Source: Klebsiella pneumoniae
GTDB lineage: Bacteria; Pseudomonadota; Gammaproteobacteria; Pseudomonadales; CAMAPQ01
Assembly: GCA_945860125.1 (NCBI GenBank)
Contig: CAMAPQ010000020.1
Location: forward strand, 1-36,733
DNA: 36,733 nt
Direction of reading: 5' to 3'
The notes below the pieces were generated by a model. That model ran no database searches and had not been told where the DNA came from. It saw only the letters and a list, made by a program, of their open reading frames with translations. Positions 11,814 through 20,393 of the stretch are shown here, one piece after another. The first letter of the stretch is position 1. Each line of letters starts with the position of its first letter. The translations under genes and the position numbers were made by a program.

Positions 11814-12194
11814 TTAACTTAAAATACTTGAAATCAACATCAAGACCAAACTATCAATCAACCAGATAAAAAGAGAGACAATAACCACAACAACAAAAAC
11901 AACGCCAGTTGCAATTACGGTCTCTCTCCTTGAAGGCCATGATATTCTTCGCAACTCCCGAAAAGACTGCACAAAAAAAAGACCAGCCCTCTTTCCGTGA
12001 GAAGTTGTAAAAATTACAACAAAAGCCAAGCAAACCAACACCAACTGAGAAGCAAAAATAGCTAACGGAGGAAGAGAAGGGAAAACAAAACCAAAAAAAA
12101 CAGAGAAAACAAAAAAAACAAAACCAGCAACCCAAGCAAAAAAGTCTTTATATGAAGAAACCACCGAAATTTTCTCTGTTTTTTTGTTTTCCAT
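11814..12194 (-). CDS. secE: Preprotein translocase subunit SecE
   Basis: Inner-membrane subunit that clamps SecY in the general secretion channel. 126 residues, the long gammaproteobacterial type (E. coli 127) with three membrane segments at roughly 16-35, 42-62 and 92-118. The conserved amphipathic segment before the last helix is visible as [15 protein letters not shown]. No strong ribosome-binding site precedes the ATG. It lies between tRNA-Trp and nusG, the classic position. A frame-shifted, cysteine-rich overlapping frame inside it is only a shadow. Confidence 0.96.
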   Translation of the reverse strand: MENKKTEKISVVSSYKDFFAWVAGFVFFVFSVFFGFVFPSLPPLAIFASQLVLVCLAFVVIFTTSHGKRAGLFFVQSFRELRRISWPSRRETVIATGVVFVVVVIVSLFIWLIDSLVLMLISSILS

Positions 12195-12234
12195 TAGTTA
12201 TGGCTGAACCCTCAAAAACTAAACTTAAAAAAAA

Positions 12235-12310
12235 TGGCAGGCCAGGAGGGAATCGAACCCCCAACCTGCGGTTTTGGAGACCGCCGCTCTGCCAATTGAG
12301 CTACTGACCT
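12235..12310 (-). tRNA. tRNA-Trp (CCA anticodon)
   Basis: Full cloverleaf on the minus strand: acceptor AGGTCAG/CTGGCCT, D arm with AGCTCAATTGGCAGAGC, anticodon loop TCTCCAAAA giving anticodon CCA, T loop GGTTCGATTCC, and an encoded 3' CCA (12235-12237). 76 bases. It sits between tuf and secE, as in several gammaproteobacteria, and is probably cut from the long tuf-rpl transcript. Confidence 0.97.
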
Positions 12311-12315
12311 AAAAA

Positions 12316-13515
12316 CTAAGCATTAACAGTAATGATCTTAGCAACAACACCCGCGCCAACCGTTCTACCGCCTTCCCTAATAGCGAAGCGGAGCCCCTCT
12401 TCCATCGCGACAGAAGAAAGCAAGGAAACAACCAGCTTAACGTTATCACCAGGCATAACCATTTCTACGTCCTCAGGAAGAGTTACTTCGCCCGTCACAT
12501 CAGTTGTCCTGAAGTAGAACTGAGGCCTGTATCCCTTAAAGAAGGCTGTATGCCTTCCACCCTCTTCCTTACTAAGGATATAAACCTCTGCCTCAAATGT
12601 TTTGTGTGGCTTAATACTGCCTGGCTTTGCTAAAACCTGACCACGCTCAACATCATCCCTTTTTGTGCCTCTAAGCAAAACACCAACATTATCGCCCGCA
12701 CGACCTTCATCTAATAACTTTCTAAACATCTCAACGCCAGTACAGGTGGTTTTCTGGGTATCTTTAACGCCAACTATTTCCAGTTCTTCACCAATCTTTA
12801 CAATCCCTCTTTCAATTCTTCCAGTTACAACCGTTCCGCGACCAGAAATAGAGAAAACATCCTCAATAGGCATAAGAAAAGCACCATCTATTGCACGCTC
12901 AGGCAAAGGGATATAACTATCAATAGCCTGGACAAGCTTCACCACAGACTCAACACCTATAGGGGTTTTTTCGCCCTGCAGGGCTTTAAGCGCAGAACCA
13001 CGAATAATTGGCGTTGCATCACCAGGAAACTCATACTGATCTAGAAGCTCTCGAACCTCCATCTCAACCAGCTCAATCAGCTCTTCATCGTCAACCATAT
13101 CAACTTTATTAAGAAAAACTATAATATAAGGAACGCCAACTTGACGAGCCAACAATATGTGCTCTCTAGTTTGCGGCATTGGGCCGTCAGCAGCAGAAAC
13201 AACCAATATAGCGCCATCCATTTGAGCAGCGCCAGTAATCATGTTTTTTATATAATCAGCATGGCCTGGGCAATCAACATGAGCATAATGTCTTTCCTGA
13301 GACTGATATTCAACATGAGAAGCGGCTATGGTTATACCTCTCGCCCTCTCTTCTGGCGCATTGTCAATCTGATCAAAAGCCCTAACTTCACCGCCCCAAG
13401 TATCAGCGCAGACCTTAGTCAAAGCTGCGGTAAGGGTCGTCTTACCGTGATCCACATGACCAATTGTTCCTACGTTAACGTGGGGCTTGGTTCTTTCAAA
13501 CTTTCCTTTAGACAT
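12316..13515 (-). CDS. tuf: Translation elongation factor Tu
   Basis: GTPase that delivers aminoacyl-tRNA to the ribosome. I use the ATG at 13513-13515: it gives [19 protein letters not shown], matching the family start, with a GAGG site 8 bases upstream. The longer frame adds 14 unrelated residues. 399 residues. The GTPase motifs are all present: GHVDHGKT at 19-26, DCPGHADY at about 81, NKVD at about 136, and SAL near 174. Domains 2 and 3 follow to the end. It lies between a four-tRNA cluster and tRNA-Trp, the arrangement of tufB in E. coli. Whether a second tuf copy exists elsewhere cannot be told from this window. Confidence 0.98.
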   Translation of the reverse strand: MSKGKFERTKPHVNVGTIGHVDHGKTTLTAALTKVCADTWGGEVRAFDQIDNAPEERARGITIAASHVEYQSQERHYAHVDCPGHADYIKNMITGAAQMDGAILVVSAADGPMPQTREHILLARQVGVPYIIVFLNKVDMVDDEELIELVEMEVRELLDQYEFPGDATPIIRGSALKALQGEKTPIGVESVVKLVQAIDSYIPLPERAIDGAFLMPIEDVFSISGRGTVVTGRIERGIVKIGEELEIVGVKDTQKTTCTGVEMFRKLLDEGRAGDNVGVLLRGTKRDDVERGQVLAKPGSIKPHKTFEAEVYILSKEEGGRHTAFFKGYRPQFYFRTTDVTGEVTLPEDVEMVMPGDNVKLVVSLLSSVAMEEGLRFAIREGGRTVGAGVVAKIITVNA

Positions 13516-13579
13516 ATCAATTACCTCAGTCAAATAAATAAGGGCTTTTTTCGCCAAAAAATAAACAAAACACTAACAC

Positions 13580-13655
<76 letters not shown>

Positions 13656-13681
13656 AAACATAGCACCCGAAAATACAAAAT

Positions 13682-13755
13682 TGGAGCGGGTGGCGGGAAT
13701 CGAACCCGCACGATCAGCTTGGAAGGCTGAAGTTCTACCACTAAACTACACCCGC
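13682..13755 (-). tRNA. tRNA-Gly (TCC anticodon)
   Basis: Cloverleaf on the minus strand: acceptor GCGGGTG/CACCCGC, anticodon stem CAGCC-type with loop CTTCCAA giving anticodon TCC, T loop GGTTCGATTCC, and an encoded CCA at 13682-13684. 74 bases. Third gene of the cluster in transcription order. Confidence 0.97.
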
Positions 13756-13801
13756 AATCAATAAAAACCAGCACAACCGCCAAAAAAACTTAGCTAAAAT
13801 A

Positions 13802-13886
13802 TGGTGGAGGGGGCAGGATTCGAACCTGCGAAGACAGAGTCGTCAGATTTACAGTCTGATCCCTTTGACCGCTCGGGAACCCCTCC
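13802..13886 (-). tRNA. tRNA-Tyr (GTA anticodon)
   Basis: Class II tRNA on the minus strand with a long variable arm: acceptor GGAGGGG/CCCCTCC, anticodon stem CAGA/TCTG with loop CTGTAAA giving anticodon GTA, T loop GGTTCGAATCC, and an encoded CCA at 13802-13804. 85 bases, as expected for bacterial tRNA-Tyr. Confidence 0.97.
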
Positions 13887-13956
13887 AATTCTTACTACAA
13901 ACATGCCAGATAAAATTATATTGCCTAAAAACGGCTCAAAAAACCATGTTAGATCA

Positions 13957-14032
13957 TGGAGCTGGCGAGAGGAATCGAACCCCCGACCTGCTGATTACAA
14001 ATCAGCTGCTCTACCTGCTGAGCTACGCCAGC
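13957..14032 (-). tRNA. tRNA-Thr (TGT anticodon)
   Basis: Cloverleaf on the minus strand: acceptor GCTGGCG/CGCCAGC, anticodon stem GCTGA/TCAGC with loop TTTGTAA giving anticodon TGT, and an encoded CCA at 13957-13959. 76 bases. The T stem (GGGGG with CCTCT) contains two G-U pairs, so it is a little weak but still five pairs. It is the first gene after the promoter. Confidence 0.96.
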
Positions 14033-14037
14033 ATAAA

Positions 14038-14065
14038 TTAGCCCACGCACTTTGGCTTGGGCTAA
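14038..14065 (-). promoter_or_regulatory. Hairpin at the 5' end of the tRNA-tuf transcript
   Basis: Arms TTAGCCCA (14038-14045) and TGGGCTAA (14058-14065) are perfectly complementary over 8 bases with a 12-base loop. The hairpin begins at or just after the predicted transcription start and ends 5 bases before tRNA-Thr. It may define a processing site or protect the 5' end; it is not followed by a T-run. Confidence 0.45.
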
Positions 14066-14067
14066 GG

Positions 14068-14096
14068 ATCTTACGCAACTTATTGAACAAAAGCAA
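14068..14096 (-). promoter_or_regulatory. Probable sigma-70 promoter of the tRNA-tuf operon
   Basis: On the minus strand, TTGCTT (14091-14096) and TAAGAT (14068-14073) are separated by exactly 17 bases, with an AT-rich flank upstream. Each box matches the consensus partly (3 and 4 of 6). The start of transcription would fall near 14062, just before a hairpin and 30 bases before the first tRNA. Position is the strongest argument. Confidence 0.45.
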
Positions 14097-14228
14097 ACTA
14101 AAATAAATTAAAAATATAAATAAAATTAAAACGCTTTGTAATTTTTTAAGCCCTCCCACTATTTAAAGTCTATAGTTCAAATAGCGGGATAAAAAATCAA
14201 AATAAATACTAAACATAAAAAAGTAGAC

Positions 14229-15371
14229 ATGAATAAATCAACAAGAAAATTAATTATTTGCGGACCGACCCCCTCAGTAAATGATGACATTTCCTCTTTT
14301 TTATCGGGCATAATTAGCTCGGGAGCCTACAATAAAGTTTCAGATATCCATAAAGAAATCATAAAGCCATCAATCGTATTGCTTGAAATAGAACAACTGA
14401 AACAGTCAGAAAATGAGCTTGAACTTCTACTGGCAGAAATAAAAGAAAGTAATTCGCTAGCCTGCGCTTTTTCTGAAAAACATCTGACAGACCAAGAGGC
14501 TAGCTACTGGCTTGACAAAGGAATGTCGCGCATATGGAGCAGCACCTTATCTCACTTTAAAACAGATTTAAAAGCGGTGATTGAAACAGCATTAGCAGAC
14601 GATAATAAATCACTTAAAATTCTACAGCAAGACAATGAAATTAAAGCACTCAAGCAATCTCTACAGCTTGCCAATCAAACGGCTTTTGCCGCTTTAAATA
14701 CGCTTTCAGAAACAGGCGGAATTCTAAATACAATCATTGATCTTTTTGCCATTGAAACCAAAGAACAGCTTGCCCAAGCTTGCATTGGCTCTCTGAAAGA
14801 AGTCGGTTTAAAGTCTCATATTTGGTGTTTTACAGAGAAAGAGACTGAGTGTTTTGGTGCTGACACACTTTCTAAAGCAGAAGAGTCTATCGTGTTAAAA
14901 ACGCGAGATAAAAGAATATTCTCCTCAGGAAATGTTGCCATATTTAATGCTCACTTCGTCTCAATTTTTGTCAACAACATGCCAACTGATGACCCAGATC
15001 GCTCAGGCAGACTAAGGGATATATTGAGCTACCTAGCACAAGCGGTAAGCGCAAGAATTAAATCAGTCATGCTTGAAAGCACTATAAAAAATCAAAGTAA
15101 ATCGACGATTGATCTAATGATTCTCATAAGAAACATTAGCCGAGATACTCACAAACATTCTATGGATGTTGTTAATAGACTAATAATAGATCTTGAAATT
15201 GCCGTGGCCAAACTTGTTGATACAGACGAACAAGAAAGATGTTTTGAACAAATTATTGGTAAATGCGCAGGAGACATGGAAAAGCTTTATCAAAATAGCT
15301 GCTTAATAGAGCAGCATTATGTAAACCTAGCAGAAGGCTTTAGAAAAGCACTTAGCTTTGTTGATAAATAA
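14229..15371 (+). CDS. Orphan regulator-like protein with a degenerate receiver domain
   Basis: 380 residues with no precisely recognised family. Residues 6-120 look like a response-regulator receiver fold: an IICG first strand, acidic NDD at 18-20, and a hydrophobic strand SIVLLEIEQL at 49-58. At the place of the phosphorylated aspartate there is Glu53, so normal phosphorylation is unlikely. A coiled-coil helix (about 124-150) leads into NQTAFAALNTLSETGGILN and a domain of about 150-290. This resembles the linker and sensor-like part I recall from gammaproteobacterial receiver proteins with an AMTAMTN-type motif. The C-terminal 90 residues are helical. It has no membrane segment, stands alone between the tRNA promoter and a convergent hydrolase gene, and has only a weak ribosome-binding site. 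Role unknown; a signalling function is inference. Confidence 0.85.
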   Translation: MNKSTRKLIICGPTPSVNDDISSFLSGIISSGAYNKVSDIHKEIIKPSIVLLEIEQLKQSENELELLLAEIKESNSLACAFSEKHLTDQEASYWLDKGMSRIWSSTLSHFKTDLKAVIETALADDNKSLKILQQDNEIKALKQSLQLANQTAFAALNTLSETGGILNTIIDLFAIETKEQLAQACIGSLKEVGLKSHIWCFTEKETECFGADTLSKAEESIVLKTRDKRIFSSGNVAIFNAHFVSIFVNNMPTDDPDRSGRLRDILSYLAQAVSARIKSVMLESTIKNQSKSTIDLMILIRNISRDTHKHSMDVVNRLIIDLEIAVAKLVDTDEQERCFEQIIGKCAGDMEKLYQNSCLIEQHYVNLAEGFRKALSFVDK

Positions 15372-15389
15372 AAGGCCAATAAAAAAATA

Positions 15390-16283
15390 TTATCGAACAA
15401 GCTTAATTTTTCGCATCAGACTAAATGCGGTGAGAGAATCATAATAAGCCGCCTCGTTAATAAAAGCAGGATACAGCTCTTCTTTTCCTTCATAAGCAAT
15501 AACCTCACCATTAAAAGCCATAAAAACAGGGTCTCCAGGATGTAGCGCCTGATAATCACGCCCTTGTAACGCAGGATGTATCATCGCAGCCAAGTCGCTT
15601 CCATCAACCGTTTTTGGATAATTTACTTTTTCAATAAACTGGTATGCTTCAATATCAGTCGATAACGCAACAAACATTTTATTTTGATTCCAAGCATCAA
15701 AAAACTTAAAAACAAACTCAATAAGCCGAGCAGTCTTTAAAAAGATATCTGCCCTAAGCAGCCCCTGAGCCACCTCGCCAATCTCAATTAAAATACCGCC
15801 AAATTTCCCAATAGAATAAAGATAAGGCGCTGAAGCTAAATCGCCCGGCTCAAAAAAAACATTTATATCTGGTTCGCACTGCACAAGGTAAGAAATTAAA
15901 TCAAACATAAAGCCGTCTTTGCTCAGAACAACAATTGTTGCACCCATGCGGGTCGTTGTTGTATGAAGATCAATCACAAAATCGGTAGGTTGCTCACTGT
16001 GAGCACCATATTGATGATAAATCTCTTTCGCTCTTACCGCCTCATAATGAACTAACAAAGAGTTATCTAAATCACTTACAGTAAAGCAGCGATTTAAATC
16101 TTGATCGCAATAACGGCGCTTTTCCTGAATGGCGCGAGGGTTACCCAAAATTTTACTGACTACAAATGATTCAGGAATAAACGTCATTACTTGATCCCAG
16201 TTTTTAATAAGATAAGCACCCGTGAGCTCATTACCGTGTGTACCGCCTGCTACCAATACTCGACTCACTAATTCACGAGACAT
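15390..16283 (-). CDS. Aspartoacylase-family zinc hydrolase (AspA/AstE)
   Basis: Zinc carboxypeptidase-fold amidohydrolase; aspartoacylases split N-acetyl-aspartate into acetate and aspartate. I use ATG 16281-16283, with GGGGGT 7 bases upstream, giving 297 residues; a longer frame starts at a GTG. Motifs in order are GGTHGNELTG (zinc ligands H16 and E19), NPRA, CDQDLNRCF (substrate-binding region) and DLHTTTTRMGAT (third zinc ligand), then ILIEIGEVAQG carrying the likely catalytic Glu. These match aspartoacylase better than succinylglutamate desuccinylase, but substrate cannot be fixed from sequence. It follows ribH by 35 bases in the same direction, where nusB is common in relatives. A salvage role is a guess. 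Confidence 0.9.
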   Translation of the reverse strand: MSRELVSRVLVAGGTHGNELTGAYLIKNWDQVMTFIPESFVVSKILGNPRAIQEKRRYCDQDLNRCFTVSDLDNSLLVHYEAVRAKEIYHQYGAHSEQPTDFVIDLHTTTTRMGATIVVLSKDGFMFDLISYLVQCEPDINVFFEPGDLASAPYLYSIGKFGGILIEIGEVAQGLLRADIFLKTARLIEFVFKFFDAWNQNKMFVALSTDIEAYQFIEKVNYPKTVDGSDLAAMIHPALQGRDYQALHPGDPVFMAFNGEVIAYEGKEELYPAFINEAAYYDSLTAFSLMRKIKLVR

Positions 16284-16318
16284 AAAGTTACCCCCGAAAA
16301 AACACCCCTTCACTGAAA

Positions 16319-16786
16319 CTATATTTTTTTAAGCAAGCTCACCATTTCGAGCGCAGATAAAGCAGCATCAGCACCCTTATTCCCAGCCTTTGTGCCGGAA
16401 CGCTCAATAGCCTGCTCAATAGAATCCGTTGTTAGCACACCAAATGAAACGGGCTTAGAAGCGCTCATCATCACCTGAGCCAAACCTTTAGTACATTCAC
16501 CAGCTACATAATCAAAATGAGGCGTACCGCCACGAATAACCGCACCCAAAGCAATTACCGCATCGAAGTCTTTCTGCGCCACTTTCTGCACAACAAGCGG
16601 CATCTCAAACGCACCAGGACAACGAAAAACATGAATGTTTTCTTGCTTAACACCATGACGAATCAGCACATCTAAAGCGCCCTGCAATAAGCTCTCAACA
16701 ACAAAAGAATTAAATCGCGCAACAACGATCGCGTAACGACCTTCAACATTTTTCCAATCGCCCTCTGTGATCTTATAAGCTGACAT
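16319..16786 (-). CDS. ribH: 6,7-dimethyl-8-ribityllumazine synthase
   Basis: Penultimate enzyme of riboflavin synthesis: condenses the ribityl-pyrimidinedione with 3,4-dihydroxy-2-butanone-4-phosphate to lumazine, normally in pentamers or 60-mer capsids. Start ATG 16784-16786, with AGGAG 6 bases upstream, gives 155 residues, the usual size; an upstream TTG in frame is less likely. Conserved parts are [37 protein letters not shown] with the catalytic His, and [23 protein letters not shown]. It lies 21 bases after the ribB-type gene. Confidence 0.97.
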   Translation of the reverse strand: MSAYKITEGDWKNVEGRYAIVVARFNSFVVESLLQGALDVLIRHGVKQENIHVFRCPGAFEMPLVVQKVAQKDFDAVIALGAVIRGGTPHFDYVAGECTKGLAQVMMSASKPVSFGVLTTDSIEQAIERSGTKAGNKGADAALSALEMVSLLKKI

Positions 16787-16807
16787 CTTTCTCTCCTGCA
16801 ATTATTT

Positions 16808-17920
16808 TTAGGGCTCAACATACTCAATAATTTCCAAACCAAAGCCAGATAAAGCATTAAATTTCTGCTTTGAGCTTAATAAGCGCATTTTGCCCACACC
16901 TAAATCCCGAAGGATTTGCGAGCCCGTTCCGATCGTACGATAAATTTTAGAGCCTCTTGACTGACTCAGCAAAGCCTCGCCTTGTCCTTTTAAAAATAAC
17001 TGAACTCTCTCAAAATAAGCCTCAGCATCCATCTCTTGCCCAATAAGCAATACAACGCCGGCCTTTTCAGAAGAAACCTTGCTTAAAGCGCCTGATAATG
17101 ACCAGCTTTTTTTTCCTTCAAGCTGAGCACCCAACCAATCTCTCAAAGGATCAACCACATGAACACGAACAAAAGGAATTTCTCCACCCTCAAGATCACC
17201 TTGAATCAGCGCAAGATGGATTTGTGAATCAACCATATCCTTAAAGCCAATCACACGAAAAACACCATGTTCAGTGCTAAGTTTATTTTCAATAACGCGG
17301 TGAATCGTTTTTTCATGCAAAGTGCGATAGTGAATTAAATCTGCAATCGTGCCCATCTTCAGATTATGCGTTATAGCAAACTGCTCAAGATCAGGCCTGC
17401 GCGCCATTGTGCCATCTTCATTCATGATCTCAACAATTACCGCGCTCGGATCAAGACCTGCAAGGCGCGCTAAATCACACCCCGCCTCAGTATGCCCTGC
17501 TCGATTCAATACACCCCCAGGACGCGCCATCAAAGGAAAGACATGCCCAGGTTGAACAATATCTTCAGGCTTTGCCAGAGGCTGAACTGCAACTCGAATC
17601 GTATGCGCACGATCCGCTGCTGAGATGCCTGTCGTTACACCCTGAGCCGCCTCAATCGACAATGTAAAGTTAGTACCCATACCTGAGGCGTTCTTGCTAA
17701 CCATCAAAGGCAAATTCAGCTGCTCACATCGTTCACGCGTTAAAGTTAAGCAGATTAATCCTCGCGCAAATTTAGCCATAAAATTAACTTGATCTGGTCG
17801 AACATGACTAGCCGCCATAACAAGATCACCCTCATTTTCGCGATCTTCATCATCCATCAGAATGATCATTTTGCCTTCGCGAATATCTTCTATTAACTCT
17901 TCAACAGTATTCAAAGGCAT
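16808..17920 (-). CDS. ribB: 3,4-dihydroxy-2-butanone-4-phosphate synthase with an inactive GTP cyclohydrolase II-like domain
   Basis: Makes the four-carbon unit of riboflavin from ribulose-5-phosphate. Residues 1-200 form a full RibB domain: DDEDRENEGDLVMAA, GHTEAGCDLARLAG and FAITHNLKMGTI. Residues 205-370 align in position with RibA but lack its zinc-binding motif (three Cys in the CTGD...RCDCG region); in its place is VRVHVVDPLRDWLGAQL. So this is not a working bifunctional RibBA; the fused type has been called RibBX. A true ribA must lie elsewhere if the pathway is complete. Annotation as ribBA by similarity would be misleading. It follows ribE after 30 bases, leaving no room for an FMN riboswitch. 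Confidence 0.94.
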   Translation of the reverse strand: MPLNTVEELIEDIREGKMIILMDDEDRENEGDLVMAASHVRPDQVNFMAKFARGLICLTLTRERCEQLNLPLMVSKNASGMGTNFTLSIEAAQGVTTGISAADRAHTIRVAVQPLAKPEDIVQPGHVFPLMARPGGVLNRAGHTEAGCDLARLAGLDPSAVIVEIMNEDGTMARRPDLEQFAITHNLKMGTIADLIHYRTLHEKTIHRVIENKLSTEHGVFRVIGFKDMVDSQIHLALIQGDLEGGEIPFVRVHVVDPLRDWLGAQLEGKKSWSLSGALSKVSSEKAGVVLLIGQEMDAEAYFERVQLFLKGQGEALLSQSRGSKIYRTIGTGSQILRDLGVGKMRLLSSKQKFNALSGFGLEIIEYVEP

Positions 17921-17950
17921 AAATTCTCTCGTTTTGTCTTTAAGCTAAAG

Positions 17951-18634
17951 TCACTTTAAATAGCCGTTATTTGCCAAAAAATCTTTTGTAATCGCGCTAG
18001 AAACTTGAGGATCAGAATAATCAATCTGCTTTTGCGCTGTCTGCTCTTTCATTAATAACCGCTCTAAATATCTTGCAATTAAATCAACTTCAAGATTAAT
18101 AATCTGACCTACTTTCCACTGATGCACTGTCGTTACTTGATAAGTATGCGGCACAATATTGACTGAAAATAGATGATCTTGAATCTCATTCACAGTGAGA
18201 CTCATGCCATCCAAACATACCGAACCCTTGATCGCAATGTAATGTGATAACGCCTTAGGTGCCTCAATATCAAACCGATAAGAACGCGCAGATTGCTCAA
18301 TACTGATTACTTTAGCCAAGCCATCAACATGCCCGCTTACAATATGCCCGCCTAATCGTTGGCTGACTTGAAGCGCCTTCTCAAGATTAACAAGATGGCC
18401 CATTTTTAAAGCAGATAAAGAGGTGCAAGATAATGTTTCCAAAGAGACATCAGCATAAAACAAGCTTGGCTCAAGCTGTACAACTGTTAAACACACACCG
18501 TTCACAGCAATACTATCGCCCAACTTTACATCCTGCCAATCCATACTCTGCGAATAAACAGCAAGACGAACATCGCCACTGACCTGTCTCAATGAGCGCA
18601 ACTGTCCTGTTGTTTCAATAATGCCTGTAAACAT
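17951..18634 (-). CDS. ribE: Riboflavin synthase alpha chain
   Basis: Last step of riboflavin synthesis: dismutates two lumazines to riboflavin and the pyrimidinedione. 227 residues, a little longer than E. coli RibE (213) through a C-terminal tail. Two tandem lumazine-binding repeats are visible. The first starts MFTGIIETTGQL and has SIAVNGVCLTV. The second has GHIVSGHVDG near its start and SVCLDGMSLTVNEI. It lies between ribD (21 bases upstream) and the ribB-type gene. The ribosome-binding site is weak (TTGGCC). Confidence 0.97.
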   Translation of the reverse strand: MFTGIIETTGQLRSLRQVSGDVRLAVYSQSMDWQDVKLGDSIAVNGVCLTVVQLEPSLFYADVSLETLSCTSLSALKMGHLVNLEKALQVSQRLGGHIVSGHVDGLAKVISIEQSARSYRFDIEAPKALSHYIAIKGSVCLDGMSLTVNEIQDHLFSVNIVPHTYQVTTVHQWKVGQIINLEVDLIARYLERLLMKEQTAQKQIDYSDPQVSSAITKDFLANNGYLK

Positions 18635-18655
18635 AAAACGGCCAAATCCAATTAA

Positions 18656-19831
18656 TTAGCATGTTGAAATAAGCGTAACTTTAATATCTGAACCTATCTT
18701 GGAAATATCACGAACGGTAAACTGAAGCGCATCTTGCAATCGATCTATTGTCACGCCCACCAACGGCCTAGCCGTTGAGCCTAAAAATTTAGGCGCAAGA
18801 TAAAGAACACATTCATCCACCAAATGCGCGGATAAAAAACTTCCCGCCAAAGTAGAACCTGCCTCAACCAACACTTCGTTTATCTGCATTTGCGCCAGTT
18901 TTTGCAATAAAAAAACAAGGTCAATCCCTTCCTTTGAAATAGGCAAACACCAAACTTCACTTTGCTCACTCTCAGGCCAAACTGCTTTTTTAGCAGCTAC
19001 TTTCGCAGCGTTTAAAGCAGAAAAATCACGCCAATCGCCTACAACAATAATTGTTTTTCCCGGCTGAGCAAAAATAGGATGACTCGCTTCAATCATAAAC
19101 TGGCTATCCAAAATAATACGAAGCGGCTGCCTGACAAAATAGCCTTCTTGCCCAAAAGAAAAATCTACCCTTGGATAAATAACAGAAGACTCTGTCCAGG
19201 TTTCAGGGCGCACAGACAGTAAAGCTGCATCTTTTATAACCGTATTAATGCCCGTAATAATACAAGCACTTCTTGCACGCAAATACTGAACATCTAAGCG
19301 TGCTTCCGTGGACGTAATCCACTTACTTTCGCCAGAAGCCATCGCTGTTCGACCATCAAGACTCGCTCCCATTTTCAGCCTGACAAAAGGTTTACCTTGA
19401 GTAAATCTTGCAATAAAACCAGGGTTTAAAGCACGCACTTCCTTTTCGCAAACACTTAAAGCAATCTCAATACCTGCTTCTTTTAACGCACGAATACCGT
19501 TGCCATGAACTTGCGGATTAGGATCTTCCATACCAACGACGACACGTTTAATCCCTGCATTAATGAGCGCATGCGCGCAGGGCGGTGTTCTTCCATAATG
19601 ACTACAAGGCTCAAGCGTGACATATGCTGTGGCACCCACACTAAGTAGACCAGCTTGCCTTAACGCATAAACTTCTGCATGCGGCTGACCTGCTTGAACA
19701 TGGTACCCTTCACCTAAAATTTCGCCGTCTTTTACGATGACGCAGCCGACTCGCGGGTTAGGGTCTGTAGTAAAAAGCCCTTTCTTAGCAAGCTCAATCG
19801 CCTTGCGCATATAAAAAACGTCTTGTTCCAT
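18656..19831 (-). CDS. ribD: Bifunctional riboflavin deaminase/reductase RibD
   Basis: Catalyses the second and third steps of the pyrimidine branch: deamination of diaminohydroxyphosphoribosylaminopyrimidine, then NADPH-dependent reduction of the ribosyl side chain. 391 residues, slightly longer than the E. coli protein (367). The zinc-deaminase half has PHAEVYAL and the motif PCSHYGRTPPCAH. The reductase half begins near residue 150 with PFVRLKMGASLDGRTAMASGE and ends with a glycine-rich VEAGSTLAGSFL segment. Both halves look intact. It is 51 bases downstream of nrdR. Confidence 0.97.
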   Translation of the reverse strand: MEQDVFYMRKAIELAKKGLFTTDPNPRVGCVIVKDGEILGEGYHVQAGQPHAEVYALRQAGLLSVGATAYVTLEPCSHYGRTPPCAHALINAGIKRVVVGMEDPNPQVHGNGIRALKEAGIEIALSVCEKEVRALNPGFIARFTQGKPFVRLKMGASLDGRTAMASGESKWITSTEARLDVQYLRARSACIITGINTVIKDAALLSVRPETWTESSVIYPRVDFSFGQEGYFVRQPLRIILDSQFMIEASHPIFAQPGKTIIVVGDWRDFSALNAAKVAAKKAVWPESEQSEVWCLPISKEGIDLVFLLQKLAQMQINEVLVEAGSTLAGSFLSAHLVDECVLYLAPKFLGSTARPLVGVTIDRLQDALQFTVRDISKIGSDIKVTLISTC

Positions 19832-19882
19832 GACACCGCGCTGTTATTGCAAATAATTTATGGGTACTGATGCTTTTTGAAA

Positions 19883-20368
19883 TTAAGGTGCAGCCAAACT
19901 ACCAAGCACAGTCTTTTCTTCCGCGTGCATCCTATCAATTTCTTTTTGAAACTCACTTACATCCTGAAAACTACGATAAACGGAAGCAAAACGAACGTAA
20001 GCGACTTCATCAATTTTTCTTAACACGCCCATAATCTGCTCACCAATCCAAGAAGATTTCACCTCTCGCTCATTAGAAGACCTAACCGCTCTTTTAATCT
20101 GGTGTACACCCTCTTCTATCTGCTCAGAGCTAACAGGACGCTTCTCTAGCGCCCTTAACATACCAGCACGTAGCTTATCTTCATCAAAGGGTTGTCTTGA
20201 GCCATCCCGCTTAATAATACGAGGCATAACAAGCTCAGACACCTCAAACGTTGTCCAGCGCTCAGCACAACCTTGACATTCACGACGACGACGAACCTGA
20301 GCGCCCTCAGCCACCAAACGAGAATCTATCACTTTTGAATCCGGCGCCTGACAGAAAGGGCAGTTCAT
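19883..20368 (-). CDS. nrdR: Transcriptional repressor NrdR
   Basis: Zinc-ribbon and ATP-cone repressor of ribonucleotide reductase genes; it binds tandem NrdR boxes and senses ATP/dATP. 161 residues (E. coli 149). Zinc ligands are C3, C6, C31 and C34, with the DNA-binding run QVRRRREC between them. The ATP-cone starts at about residue 47 ([17 protein letters not shown]). The usual ERFTTFE reads ERWTTFE here, a mild change. Its place between glyA and ribD is widely conserved in gammaproteobacteria. No NrdR-box pair is needed or seen locally because targets are elsewhere. Confidence 0.97.
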   Translation of the reverse strand: MNCPFCQAPDSKVIDSRLVAEGAQVRRRRECQGCAERWTTFEVSELVMPRIIKRDGSRQPFDEDKLRAGMLRALEKRPVSSEQIEEGVHQIKRAVRSSNEREVKSSWIGEQIMGVLRKIDEVAYVRFASVYRSFQDVSEFQKEIDRMHAEEKTVLGSLAAP

Positions 20369-20393
20369 TTTTTTGCTCGCAACCTAAGAATAT

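Noticed and set aside
13801-14106. A 101-residue plus-strand frame and a neighbouring 167-residue frame (13141-13644)
   Set aside because: They read antisense through tRNA genes and tuf; residues such as GAGFEPA are typical translations of tRNA complements.
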